This document shows positions 9,869 through 22,396 of a DNA stretch of 64,000 nucleotides, in pieces. The notes below the pieces were generated by a model. The model saw only the letters and a list, made by a program, of their open reading frames with translations, did no database searches and had not been told where the DNA came from. Both the position numbers and the translations under genes were made by a program. Positions within the stretch are counted from its first letter, which is position 1, and each line of letters opens with the position of its first letter. Source of the stretch: Spisula solida (Eukaryota > Mollusca > Bivalvia > Venerida > Mactridae); NCBI GenBank assembly GCA_947247005.1, contig OX365946.1, positions 7,634,453-7,698,452 of the forward strand. Reading direction: 5' to 3'.

Positions 9869-12800
9869 GGGGTCAGTAATCATATTCCACGATTAACAGG
9901 AAAATATTGGAATATAAATAACACTTCAGGTACATATGAAATATATTTTATTTTCCATGAAAAGTTTCAATCAAAGACAATATCACAAGAGTACAACAGG
10001 AATGTATTGATGTAGATATGTTATTGCAAATTTTAAAAGTACAAACAGAATGCCAATATCGAAACAAAAACCTGACAATATCTTTAATTTATTGGTGACA
10101 AATTAAGCCTGTTTAAATACAATGCAACATCATTCCGATGTATGTTTTGTGTCATTACGAACAATTCAAATGTAGTCTGCTATACTTATGTAAATTATTT
10201 CTATATCAAAAACATCAAAATATTACAAAATCCTTAGTGATATAAAATATGTTATTTCTTAAGGAAAAGACCATCTATTTTGCTTGGCAGTTCAACCAGA
10301 TTTTTTCCTAAACTCTGAGCACTAAAAAACTAGTGTAAAATTAAACACATTTTTGCCAAAATATCAGGGATGTTTGAACATGACAACAATATTGGTGAAT
10401 GAATATGTTATGTATTCCTGATGAAAGTACCAATCAATTTGCTGAAATTACTGTTTACATAACAACCATTAAGTATTTGAAGAATCAAATATATTAATAT
10501 ATACATGTAAAATAAAAGAATTTAAGAAACACAAATATCCATAAAACCAGTTTTCACACCAGGATTATATCTCAGCTGTAACTTCCAGCAACAACATTAA
10601 CATAGGTACACAGCTTTATTTCCGCAAAGTGCCATGACCATCTATAGCTAAATACTTTTAGAGATATGTGCCACATAAAAATGTTGACGCCCACTTGCCT
10701 TCGCCAATCTAACAACCAGGTTGTTTCCGTTTGAAACCCTGATTTATAATAAGTATAAATGTATGTACAAAAAGTATATACATAGTGTACACTATGAACA
10801 AATTTGATATGTAAGCAAAATCACTGTACATACATAAAACATCTACACAATCAAGGCCAGAGTAGTAGGAATGATTTGAATTAATCGTTATTACTTGCGA
10901 ATTTATAAATCCACATCATATGCTTTTGTTACATGAATGTTTATCCTGCAAACTGTAACAGCAAATTCATAAATCCGGTAACTGTCTGTTACCAAAATTC
11001 ACGGAACATAGATCATGTGATTTACGGTAAAATGTTGCCATTAAACTTACTATTGTGTCTAGTGTACATGGATGCACCCACTATATGCTTTCAAAGTCTA
11101 GAATGGGCCGTAACTCTTCTAAAAGGATTGCACCGGTAACCAAACTAAATATTGGCTGGTATTTTACTGTATTAGTACTGATGCATGAACGGAGCATTCT
11201 GTCTTTTTATACCTATAATTTTATTTTATAATATGTCGTTTGTTACAACTTATATTAATCACTCTCTACAACTAATGTCTGGCGGTGTCCAATATTCACG
11301 AGGGTATGAGACAAGAAAAGGGTCAATAAGAAGATACAGGGCCACATTTTTATTTTATCTTTGGTTTAACAAAGCCATAGTGGAGAATACATGTCACTTT
11401 TACTGTAATTAAGTCACTTTCACTGGAATAAAACATAACTACTCTGTGATCAAGAAGGAATTATTGTGTTGAAAACAAAGGAATGTAATACACAATTTTA
11501 AAAATACATACAATATATACAAATTATTTATAAACTGTAATAAAAACATTCACTATAACAAATCTTAAAGAAAAATGCACTACAAAATGTCTAATAAAGT
11601 AATCAGTCGGAAGTGACATTACAAATTTAAAATTCGTCAGAAAATTGACTACAAACAAATAGAATATTAGTTTCCAGTACATGTATTTCATTGTAGAAAA
11701 ACTGACACATCCCAAACAACTCAATGGATTTTTGCCAAAATATCAGCAACAATGCCAAAGACAGACGTACATAATTTATAGTAGAAACCACATGAGATGC
11801 AATCAGATGAAAGGGTTCCAAAAATATTGTATGATCTATTTTATAGTAAATGAACATTGAAGCATATATCTCTAGCTAACTATGGAATTGGGTCTCTTTT
11901 CAATAGATTCCGTACAATAATTTTGTTACATTGCAGGGAACAATTCTAAAATTCACCAGTTATCATTGATACATGGCACACATGCTAATCAATTTTTGAC
12001 ACAAAATTCATTTGTCTCCCACAAAGGGCCATATCTCTGACAATATTCATTGTGCCAATATGCACAACTAGGCTTGGTACTAACTATTCATGTAAAGTTT
12101 CATTGATTGACCAATGGTTAAGGAGAACAAGTACAGACAAACTTAATGATATGTGGGTGACGTTACAAGCTGTGGTCTGTGATCCTGGTGCTATAATAGC
12201 ACACAATATGTCATCATACATACATAATGGTGCATACAGGTCAAAATTCAAAGAAATTCCTTTTACACATGCTTTAATTACAACCAAAACATCTTTCAAT
12301 CATCAGAATGTGAAATTAAAGTTATTTTTGTAGCCATGGCTTAGAAATGTTTTTTTAAACACAAACAAGGGTAAATCTATATGCCCACCAAATTACTTCG
12401 GTGGGGTTACAAGATAAGAGTAATTTTTGCTATACAAAGCACCAAAATCACAGACTGACTCAAATGGCAAATCTATGTACAATGATACATTTCAAAATAT
12501 TTACTGAGCAGAAATTTAATGATATGTTTATATACAAATTATCTGATATGTATCTGATTATAACGAATGTCATGATGATATAAATTATGCTTAAAAAATA
12601 AAAGCACTAACTCAACAACCGTAGAATATACAAATAAAAAAAAATCTCCAATGCAGTTATTTCCCCTTACACATTTTAATTCGTATTTCATTTTGAAATT
12701 AGCAGTTTACATATGATGAATGCTCTATTGTATGAACAAGTCGAAAATATTCGAAATGCAATTAATTAAAATCTTGTTTTCAATCATAACTGCTGTGTTG

Positions 12801-12895
12801 ATTTACATTTGCTGTGTAAATAAATAATCAACTAGATCATTTGAATATATCAGTCGAGAAAATAATACATAAATAAGACAGTTTCTAACCACACT
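9869..12895 (-). other. AT-rich region downstream of the CUB-Ly6 gene, possible 3' UTR
   Basis: No credible coding exon on either strand; the 60-90 codon ORFs look random. On the minus strand this directly follows the gene's stop codon, so part may be 3' UTR. AATAAA hexamers occur on that strand (for example near 11350 and 9947), but none can be chosen from sequence alone. 12018-12200 resembles the dispersed GGGCCATAACTCTGAC repeat also seen at 14665-14830. Confidence 0.35.
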
Positions 12896-15800
12896 TTAAG
12901 ACCAGATTCTCAGGAGGACGGTAAATATGAGTGATACGGACAGCACTAGGTAGTTGATGAATGATCTCGTTGAACCATTACATAGATCAGTGTCGCAGAA
13001 ACAATAGTTGACTGAACGTCCAAAGTCATCCACAGCCTTCTGACATCCAAGGAAGGGCTGATCAATTTCTGTAAGACAGAAAACCACACTTGATCAACAA
13101 CATTTTAAACTTATTTTATTACTATAGTGTATAAGTGGATATTTACACAGGTCTAAAAATTAGCGAATTGTGAATGTCAGACATTTGGCATGCTGAAAAA
13201 TTAGTAATTATTGTCTTAGTAGAGTTCTTTGAAGGGCAAAATTTACGCTAACTTAACCACTTATACAATAATAAGATAATAAGCAAAGGGGATAGGTCTC
13301 AAGTTCTTTTAACCTTCAAAATAAAGATCTCAAAATGAATAGGATTCATATACTGGTCATGACCACAAAACTTATCTAATTGCAAACAGTTTTTCAGCTG
13401 AAGGTAACTACATAATATAACCTTGATCTTTGACTTGGTTCTTCTAAACGCGATACAGGTTATTATTAATGAACCAACCATACATAGGCACATGTGTTCC
13501 TTGGTTACTGATTGAAAACCATTCAAATTCAATGACAAGCTAATGTGCAAGGTGATAAAACCCTACCTTGTTGAAATAAGACATAACACAAGTATCACCA
13601 ATGTTAGAACCCAAGGGTATTTATAGCTCGCCATATACATTTATTTGATTTGATACATACCAACCGCTTGACATTGTGGCATGTAGATCTACCAGAAGTA
13701 GAAAATATGGTCTAGATAATTATATTTGACAAGATATTTCGAAGAACAAGCAGTTTGTTAGTTTACTGAGGTTAAATGCTGTTTCTTAACACGTTTTCTG
13801 TAATATATATTACAACAGTCAATTCACATAACAAGTTTCTCTGGACTGTATTCTATACACTTTTAAACTTAGTTACCCTTCCACAGGGTAACAAGCAACT
13901 TCTCCACATGTGGAGAAAAATCAACATGAATTTATAGATAAATTCAGACAATAAATATAATATCCTTACCTCTAATGGAATCAATCACATTCAGATAATC
14001 AGTTCTATGGAAACATCTTCTCTTTGCCTGATAGTACTCTGAAAATACAGCAGTCAATATAGTGTGAACACATCAACCTGATCCTTGGACCTTCTTTCAG
14101 CATATTTCAACAGTTATTATCTTGCTTTTACTTTAAGTTTGGCCTTTGTTTTCATAAGCGGAGAGTATTACAAATTTGTACGAGGACAGGTGAACTATAA
14201 ACACCAATCTAAATCACCGGAAAGGCATGAAACTTATTATATATTCACGCATAAAGATACAGGACCAGATTAATTTTTTCGTACTATGACACATAATACA
14301 ACTACTATAACTACAACAAGTTGATTGCGCTAAACAAACATAAATATGCTTAAAATAGTACCAGTTGAAAATCATGGAGTACACAAAAACAGTTTGTGTG
14401 GTTTTATCATATGTAAAACCTTTTGCAACCTTTTTTTTATACAATTGACAAATACTATACCAGTAATGATTTTATGACATACCTTCATCCCACACCTTAG
14501 AGCAGACGTAACAGTTGTCCCCTACAGCAGTGCCATCTTTATCAGGATCAAATGGTTCCACTGGACAGTTCTGGCATTCATAACACTGTAATATATATTT
14601 TAGAAATTCAGAATACAAGCAGTCAACAAGCTCAGCATAAGAAATAGAGGAGCTTTTTACTCAAAAATGTATGTCTCCCACAACTTGCCAATGGGCCATA
14701 ACTCTGACAAAATTCATCTGACCGAAAATTCCTGATAATATGCAAAACAAGGCTTGGTACCACATTTTTACAGGACCAATGATACAAAATATGCTCGCGA
14801 AATTAATATTGATGCATAATGGTCAGGATCATGTTAATATCACTGCAGTGACACTATACCTTCAAACCCATTCCCAAAACAGTGAAAAAAAAGCATTTAA
14901 AACAATAAACTTCACCTTAATTCCATCAATTTCCTTCTCGTAGTCTGTCTCTGAGCCACCAGAAACATATCCAGGTATGATAGGTTGCTCATTCCAGGAA
15001 TGTTGAAACTCATTGAACGTCCCATCTCTCCATACTGGATTATAAAAAAATATAACATCAATTAAACTCATTGAACGTCCCATCTCGCCATACTGGATTA
15101 TACAAGTATAACATTAATTACAGTGTAACCTCTCTAGAACAGCCCTCCATAGAGCAACAAACTTTCGTAAACAACATAATCATTTTGTTCCAGAAGTTAC
15201 CATATACCGGTACTGTACATTTTTACCTCTATATCAACAACCTCTGTACAACATCAAACTTATATACTATACATACTTTATGTTGGGGATAACTAAGTAC
15301 AGACTGAGAATATGAGATTAGATGACTATTAATACCTCCAGCAGCAATGCCATTCAGTGATGGATCACAGTCCGGTCCTCCAGTAGGATTACTCCAGGGG
15401 AACTGTCGTAGTGACATAGCAAATCCTGTACGATGATTCTGGAATATTCCTGTCTTGAACTGAATGGTCAACTTGTTGGCACACGTTGTGAATATGAGGT
15501 TACCAATCTGTGACTCTTTTATCGTTCCACACATGCCCGTCTTGTAATTGATTCCTTTCAACAGTTTTGCATTATCACATCTCTCCGCTAAAATTAACAT
15601 AATTCATTTATTAACGTAAAACAATCCTGCAACGGGGATTCATTATTATTCAATTCCAGTGCATATTTTCAAAGTAAGCACACAAAGTCACTTCATAAAG
15701 ACATAATGGCAGAAGATTCCAAGATTATTTTTTTTAGAACTTACCAATGTCAGCCTGTTTATTTATCAATTACAACAATAACAACATATATATACCATAG

Positions 15801-18800
15801 GCGGATCCAAGGGGGGGCGGACCCGGCGTACGCCCCCCCTAAAATCGCCGGAGCCTAGGTAATTTAATCATTGGATGTAAGAACAATATTGACATGCAAT
15901 TTTTTTTCTCTCGCTTCGCTCGCGTCAATAACACAATAATAAATTAATGGATTTTTAAGTGAACTTAATGCTCTATGCAAAAAACAAAATATGGGACTGA
16001 TTGGTAGCATAATGCCAAACATCGGCTACAGAATTGCCGAGATTCTTGCACATTAAAAATGTCCGACAAGTCAGTAATACAGTTGACTTGATTTTCTTAT
16101 AAACCTGTCATTTTCATTAACAAAATAAGATATCTCAAAATGCAGCTGACGAATTCCGTGGTTATATTTAAAAAGTCACGAGGCAGAAAGCCACTGGTCT
16201 CCCTAGTCGCTGGATCCCAAGTATTTCACATCTCCTCTTAAACAAAATTGAAGCCCTGGAGTTCGCAGAGTATGCTGCTCAGATAGACATTGCATTTTTT
16301 CTTCGTGACGAATTTACAGAAGCTATATATATATATCAGTGAATATTATCCAGTCGATAATCGTTAGTCCTGGCTATGCTGCTCATATAAACAACGAATT
16401 TTCTTGCTCGCTTCGCTCGCTGTAGAACAGCGTAAATTCAATGAAAGCCGCCAAGCTTTGATTTACCAATGAGTTGGTTGGGTATGCTGCTCAGATAAAC
16501 ACTGATTTTTTTTTCTAATTCTTACAATTACTACATCAGTGAATATAACCAAGTAATAAGGATGTGGTGTTTGCTGCTGAAATAGATAATTGCATTTTTT
16601 CTTGCTCGCTGTGCTCGCACAACCACTATAAGTTAATGTTGTCAAGTAGGGAATGAGGGATATGCTGCTCAAATAATTAATTCATATATTCTTGCTCGCC
16701 TTGCTCTCACATTAACTTTATCAATGAATATTTTAAGATAAAGAACAAAATTGTGTGGAATGCTTCTCAGAGATACATTTTTTTCTTGCTCGCTTCGCTC
16801 GCGCATTTTCTTGGGGAGGGGGGGGGTATCAATACATGAATGTACGCCCCCCCTAACGCCAAATCCTGGATCCGCCCCTGTATACATACATCATAGATTA
16901 GACATGAAGAAATATGATGCATGTATATTGATAACACAAATAATACATAGCAGCTATTGGTTGGTGTTGGCATGGTAAATTTATAAGTTCAGTTGCTTGA
17001 GAATTTTTTTTAAAAATGATTATTCAAAAAAGTTGATCCTGCGGTTATGTCTTATCATATATACCTATCATTGTATGTTATACATATGTATGTGAGACCA
17101 TCCTTTCTATAAAACGTTGATACTATATATATACTATGTATAGGACTTCCGAAATAATAAAGCAGACATTACCATTCTATATATGTGTTTCTTATTAAAT
17201 CCATAAAATACAAACAAGGGACACATCACCTGCTAGGATGCGAGTATTCAGTTAGTGGATCCAGAAGTATTCCTGTGAGGCCAGTAGGAAATTATTTGCT
17301 ATTTAGACAAGCAAGAAGGTGATCTCTGTTGCTTACATGTAATGCTTCGGAACTTTTTGTCAAAGGGGGTCCAACCAGCTACCGGTATATTTTATAGAGG
17401 GTTGTCCTGATCACACTCGTAGCCGCAATATACCAGTTTAAACACATAAAATAACCACATTTTGCCAAAATTCCCGAGGGTCCCCCCTCAGGCTCCACAC
17501 AATGACTTACATATATACACACTACATTATTTTTGGTTCAAACATTCTATAAATGTAACCTACCGTCATATAGCTTCAAGAAATCGTGACATTCAATAGG
17601 TTTTCCACTAGAATCTGTGGTGCCATCAACGTCAAACTTTGTTATTGTCATCTCAAACTGATAACCAATCTTCCCAATCAGAGAGACCACACAGTTACGA
17701 TCAGGCTGATAATTTTGCTAGCAAATAAAAAATACCAAGTAAAAAATGATACACAGTAAAGCTTGACCTAAAACAATTATTCGCCTGACCCTGGTTTTTT
17801 ATGTGGGTAGATTATGACCAACCTCCCAGGACCCTATAAATTTGAAGATCCTAGGTCACACCATTTTAAGGGAGTTATCAAGCTGAAACCATTTGGTTTA
17901 CGGACTGACCAAAATGTACAGAGTAATATACTGGGGTAGACAGGCATGCTGTCTTCAAGTAGCTGCTTTTCATTTTGTGACTGTTCAGCCCCAGACAGTA
18001 CTGTGAGTGAGTGTGTTACTGTTTGCGTCAAGTTGGTTTGACTATATACCGGTATAGCCAACTCGTCAAAAATGGGGGACATAAAAAAGGGCATTCATAA
18101 AAAGCTGCTCATTCACCCAATATACATGTATTAACAATTTATTTGAATACCTTATTAAACAGAAATAAAAAAAATCTCATAAACGTAAAAATTGTGACCT
18201 AATAACCTAATAATTCAGTTTGAAGTTACCTGTTCCACAGTATGAGAAATTACTGTAAAGGCATCTCTGTCCTGTAATCTTTTAACCAATGGGTTCCATA
18301 TACCATTACATAATCCGTCCTTGTTCTGCAGGACAATCACTGTTTCTATAATAACAGACATCATACATTTTATAACAGCTGCTTCTTTGTCAGGTTTATA
18401 AAAAATAATTATGACTGAGTATACAAAAATGTATTGATTTCAGACTGTAACTGCAACTGTATAAATTTATAATGTATTTCATGCCAATCAAATGTCAACT
18501 GTGAATTCTGAAGGTAGAACTTAGTTTTGAAGCTCATATTAGTAGCATACTGCATTATCGGACAAAAGTTTAATGGTACAAGCATGGAAAAATGTGCCAA
18601 TTTGTTGGGTTTTACTTATATGTCAAGTGACCCAAAGGGACCCCTTCCCCCAAAGTATTGTGAGGGGCCCTGGGCGCTGTGATCACTCATATAATGTTCT
18701 ATAGACTAGTAAATACGTTGTCAGAACAAGTTTTACAAACTTGTACATTTATCGAAAACATTTCTTCAACTGTCGAAAAGATACTGTAGCAATTTATACT

Positions 18801-20583
18801 CATAGCATACAGACGCCAGCTAAACTCTTAGCAAATATGCAAAAAATTTGTCATACATTTGTTTCCTTTTGTTGTGTCAAACAGTCCATGTTGAAGAAAA
18901 AGCCAATTTAATAATGAAGAGTCGCATTAAAAGATTAAGAAATCAACTGCCAAAATGCCCATACTTTGAGAAGTTGTACTTTGCTACAATTCGAAGCCAC
19001 CGATTGGAATGTCCGAAAGATTATCATACTCGAGTACAGAGAGACCATTTCACTCACAGGTATTCGGCATGTTGGCTGTGACCCCCCAATCCCCTACCAG
19101 TGAACCACTCTACAACCCATACAGAGACTGAGAGAGCTTAAACATGTTTAAATAGTGTCCGAACAACATAAAATAACATTTCATTAAATATCTGAAAAAC
19201 ACCCGTCGGTGTCTTATAACATAAGTAGAAGGTATACAAGAAAGTCACTGTCAGTTACGACTCAAATGTCACAGAAGCACTTCAAAGTCCTACAGATATG
19301 GACCCAGCTTAACAACTACCAGCTATTTTCATGTGGGAAGGATACCCCTATATAATTAAACACAAACAACTACCCGGCCTTCACCAATTCGTCGATCACA
19401 GAGTCCTAAACTCTCGACGTACATTGGCTTACAAGTGATGTGAAGTCGGTGCTCGATTTGCATGTATGCAAAGCGCTTGCAGGCCTTGACACTAACTATT
19501 TTGGGCACTGGTCCGACAGGGCAAAAGCGCCAAATTTGTAAATAGGACAGTTACTGGTCCTCCAGAATTTTCACTTGTCTCGGACCAGCGGACCAGTGTT
19601 AGTGTCGAGCCCTGGCTTGGTACATGTTTATACTACGGCCAAACCATCGTCAATATGCGGTCCAAAAATGACACCTATCGCGGCGATCAACCCAGTTTTT
19701 GGCCATAGATTGGCGACAGTTTGGTCGCAGAATGTACAAAGCGCTTTGCAACACTGATCAAACTGTCAAATGTTTAGAAACGAAAGTAAAATTTACAAAT
19801 TTACTGTTTACAGCTTCATTAGACCTCGAAACATCAGGGTTACCAATCGTAAGTGCTTTATTTAAACTTACTGGCATGCATTTTCTCAGTTATTGTTGCT
19901 ACCTGCGTAATATGTGCAAATCAAACACCGACTTCACATCACATGTAAGCCTACCAACATACACAATGACAGTGACTTTCTTGTATACCTTCTACTTATG
20001 TTATAAGACACCAACAGGTGTTTTTCAGATATTTAACGAAATGTTATTTTATGTTGTTTGTTTGAACACTTTTTAAACATGTTTAAGCTCTCTGTATCGA
20101 TTGTAGAGTAGTTCACTGGCAGGCGGGAGGGGTGGGGGTCACAGCCAACATGCCGAATACCTATGATTTCACTGCGACAATAGCGTAACAGAATAATACT
20201 CGGAAGTACAGAAAGATAGAAGTTGAAGAAAAGGCAATAACAGTTGCATTGGAAAGCACGGACCAAGACATCGACTTTTTTACGTTAAACATAGCCAGAA
20301 TAAAAACCTTAAACTCGCCACAATGTGATAATTAACTCATGTGTAGGCAAACATTAATTAGCGGCTTTAGCCCTTTGGTTTTTAAATTTAACCGGAATTG
20401 ATTATCCGAAATTACATCCATAATTTTTACCAAAAAAATAACAAAATATTGGAGCCAATGAGAACTAATGTAGATCAATAGATACTTTTTAAATTGACAC
20501 ATTTGTTTTTTATATTTACCTGGTATCTGGGCGTCTATCAGTCCAACAGAACTAAACGCGAGAAAAAATAAACAAAGTTTCAT
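12896..20583 (-). CDS. Secreted, GPI-anchored CUB + Ly6/uPAR-domain protein (8 exons)
   Basis: Assembled from GT-AG sites with consistent phases. Exons, 5' to 3' on the minus strand: 20583-20520, 18345-18230, 17717-17564, 15587-15336, 15034-14916, 14585-14483, 14038-13970 and 13068-12896. They total 1,050 nt, or 349 aa plus stop. Residues 1-18 form a signal peptide (MKLCLFFLAFSSVGLIDA). Residues about 34-173 resemble a CUB domain (Cys at 34, 68, 102, 115, 131 and 146; HDFLKLYD and NKLTIQFKT beta-strand patterns). Residues 236-322 hold ten cysteines in a Ly6/uPAR three-finger arrangement, starting CYECQNC and ending CFCDTDLCN, split over three exons. Residues 329-349 form a hydrophobic tail after NGS, typical of GPI attachment. 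Location at the outer cell surface is inferred; the ligand is unknown. Introns hold several transposons (listed separately); the rest is unique AT-rich sequence. The 5' UTR is not resolved. Confidence 0.8.
14665..14830. repeat. Dispersed repeat fragment (GGGCCATAACTCTGAC family)
   Basis: Shares the words GGGCCATA(A/T)CTCTGACA, then AAGGCTTGGTAC and a TAATGGTCAGGATC-like block, with 12018-12200. It lies in an intron of the CUB-Ly6 gene. Confidence 0.4.
15006..15119 (-). repeat. 58-bp tandem duplication of an intron-exon junction
   Basis: Two copies (15006-15063 and 15064-15119) each hold the last part of an intron, the CCAG acceptor and the first ~29 bases of exon 5 of the CUB-Ly6 gene. The functional copy is 15006-15063. 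The other is a decoy acceptor 58 bases upstream. Confidence 0.9.
15120..15300. repeat. Dispersed repeat, copy A
   Basis: Similar to 45460-45620: shared blocks CCTCTCTAGAACAG, ATAGAGCAACAA, AACAACATAAT and GTTCCAGAAGT...ACC in the same order. It sits in an intron of the CUB-Ly6 gene. It is probably an old SINE or MITE piece. Confidence 0.5.
15796..16880. mobile_element. 1.1-kb repeat element with GGCGGATCC termini
   Basis: The ends CATAGGCGGATCCAAGG and (reverse complement of right end) CAGGGGCGGATCCAGGA form short TIRs, followed inside by G-run/C-run blocks next to GTACGCCCCCCCTAA. Flanks share TATAC, but this lies in a TA-rich tract, so the duplication length is uncertain. The element is within an intron of the CUB-Ly6 gene. 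No transposase ORF. Confidence 0.65.
16271..16805. repeat. Degenerate ~100-bp tandem units with GCTCGCTTCGCTCGC boxes
   Basis: Six loose copies of TATGCTGCTCAGATA followed by a T-rich run and TTCTTGCTCGCTTCGCTCGC, near 16271, 16374, 16481, 16570, 16660 and 16755. They form the inside of the 15796-16880 element. Confidence 0.65.
19055..20165. mobile_element. 1.1-kb hAT-like non-autonomous element in intron 1
   Basis: Ends CACAGGTATTCGGCATG and CATGCCGAATACCTATG. The arms are complementary for about 195 bp (19055-19252 against 19968-20165), and further inner blocks pair (TTACAAGTGATGTGAAGTCGG with its complement near 19930-19950). It is flanked by a perfect 8-bp duplication, ATTTCACT (19047-19054, 20166-20173). 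The terminal CAYAGGYAT is shared with the 7424-7567 MITE. No transposase. Confidence 0.85.
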
Positions 20584-21412
20584 ATTTTGATCATTTCCTG
20601 GTTCGTCGAAACGCTTGTTTAGCGGATAGTGCTAAATCCTACACAGACCGTTCCAAATTCTTCGCTGTAGTTACTTCCCTTTGCGGTACATTAAACCATT
20701 ATCGGGATAGAAGCTTTCACGCGTTATATACAGTCATGTATATGGAATGCGGAGTGCACAATAATTCCTTTATCTATGGGTTTAACAGTTAACTACGTAG
20801 TTAAGAAACTTTAAACCGCGGTTGCAAGTGCCATCTGCACATTAATTCTTAAACCGCGGATAAAGACTTAGAACTGCAGTTACAAGTCTCTTAACTATAT
20901 GGTTAAGAGAGAACCAATGAAAACCAAGCATTTATACCAAACTCAATGCTGATCGGACATCATTTTCTAACTACAGTTTAAGAAAGTTGTAACTGCGGTT
21001 CGAAGTCTTGAACTGCGGTTCAAAGTCTTGAACTATGGGTTTAAGAATTAATGTGCAAAACAGCACTTGTAACCCGGGTTTAAAGTATCTTAACTATATA
21101 GTTAAGAAATGTTTAATTAATGTGCATTTCGCGAACATATAACTCCAGTTTAAGAGTTAAAACTTGGGTCAGACGTCCGATACTTTAAACTGCGGTTACA
21201 AGTCTTAACGCTATAGTTAAGACATAACCAGTCGGTGGTATTCGTATCGTTTTGAATTTAGTTTTCAATGAATTTCACAGACCCCGCGAAACTCTGCTAT
21301 TTCCGAATAAACCCGAGTATGCCCGAATAAACTTTGTATTTTATTTCATTGTATTGCCTACAGGCAATTTAGTTCAATTTGCAGATAATTTCACAAAACT
21401 GAAAGGTGTTAT

Positions 21413-21727
21413 CACGGATATACACAGAATGTATTTCCGTGGTGTTATGTATTTTACAGTTGTATACCACGAAGCAGGGACAATCTAATAATAACTTATT
21501 AGATTGTCCCTGCACGAAGTTTAATCAAATTAACGTGCGTGTATACATAATAAATTCTCCTATTAATTATTACTGTTAACCAATTTCTTTTGTATCGATG
21601 GGTAATAAAGCAATTAACAGGAAGCAGGTGTCATAAAATGTACTATCTCCCATTATTCCCCTATATTGCCTAGGCATTCAGATTTTAGTTACTTGATCCA
21701 CGGAAATACATTCTGTGTATATCCGTG
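21413..21727. mobile_element. Nested 315-bp inverted-repeat element
   Basis: The outer 30 bp at each side are exact reverse complements (CACGGATATACACAGAATGT... and ...ACATTCTGTGTATATCCGTG). A perfect 18-bp hairpin lies inside. No clear target duplication. It may be a separate MITE inserted in the larger transposon or part of its inner structure. Confidence 0.65.
21474..21513. repeat. Perfect 18-bp hairpin with TAAC loop
   Basis: GCAGGGACAATCTAATAA, then TAAC, then the exact complement. Confidence 0.95.
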
Positions 21728-21759
21728 CTTGATCTGGCTCCCTTGGACGCTTCATTTCA

Positions 21760-22396
21760 AACCCCCGTTTAAAGTCAGAATTTCTGAGTTAGACCTTAAA
21801 TTTTTGTTTTAAACTGGGGTTCGATCTACTAACCCCCGTTTAAAGTCGGAATTTCTGAGTTAGACTTTATTTTCTTGTTTTAAACTGGGGTTCGATCTAC
21901 TAACCCCCGTTTAAAGTCGGAATTTCTGAGATAGACTTAAATGTGTTGTTTTAACCTGGGGTTCGATCTACTAACCCCCGTTTAAAGTCAGAATTTCTGG
22001 GTTAGACTTAAATTTGTTGTTTTAAACTGGGGTTCGATCTACTAACCCCCGTTTAAAGTCGGAATTTCTGAGTTAGACTTTAATTTCTTGTTTTAAACTG
22101 GGGTTCGATCTACTAACCCCCGTTTAAAGTCGGAATTTCTGTGTTAGACTTTAATTTGTTGTTTTAAACTTAGGTTCCATTTACTAACCCCCGTTTAAAG
22201 TCGGAATGTCTGAGTTAGACCTTTAATTTGTTGTTTTAAACTTGGGTTCGATCTACTAACCCCCGTTTAAAGTCGGAATTTCTTAGTTAGACTTTGAATT
22301 TTTATTTTAAACTGGGGTTCCATATACTTTCCCGGTTTAAAGTCGGAAATTCCGAGTTACACGTTAAATTTTCATTTTAAACTAGTGTTAGATCTT
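21760..22396 (+). repeat. Tandem array, 71-bp unit, nine copies
   Basis: AACCCCCGTTTAAAGTC recurs at 21760, 21831, 21902, 21973, 22044, 22115, 22186 and 22258, with a decayed copy at about 22328. Each unit boundary forms a spaced palindrome, TTTAAACTGGGGTT - CGATCTACT - AACCCCCGTTTAAA. The array lies inside the 20742-22930 element. Confidence 0.95.

Noticed and set aside
19699..20076. 125-codon plus ORF
   Set aside because: Lies in the right half and TIR of the intronic hAT-like element; no transposase motif.
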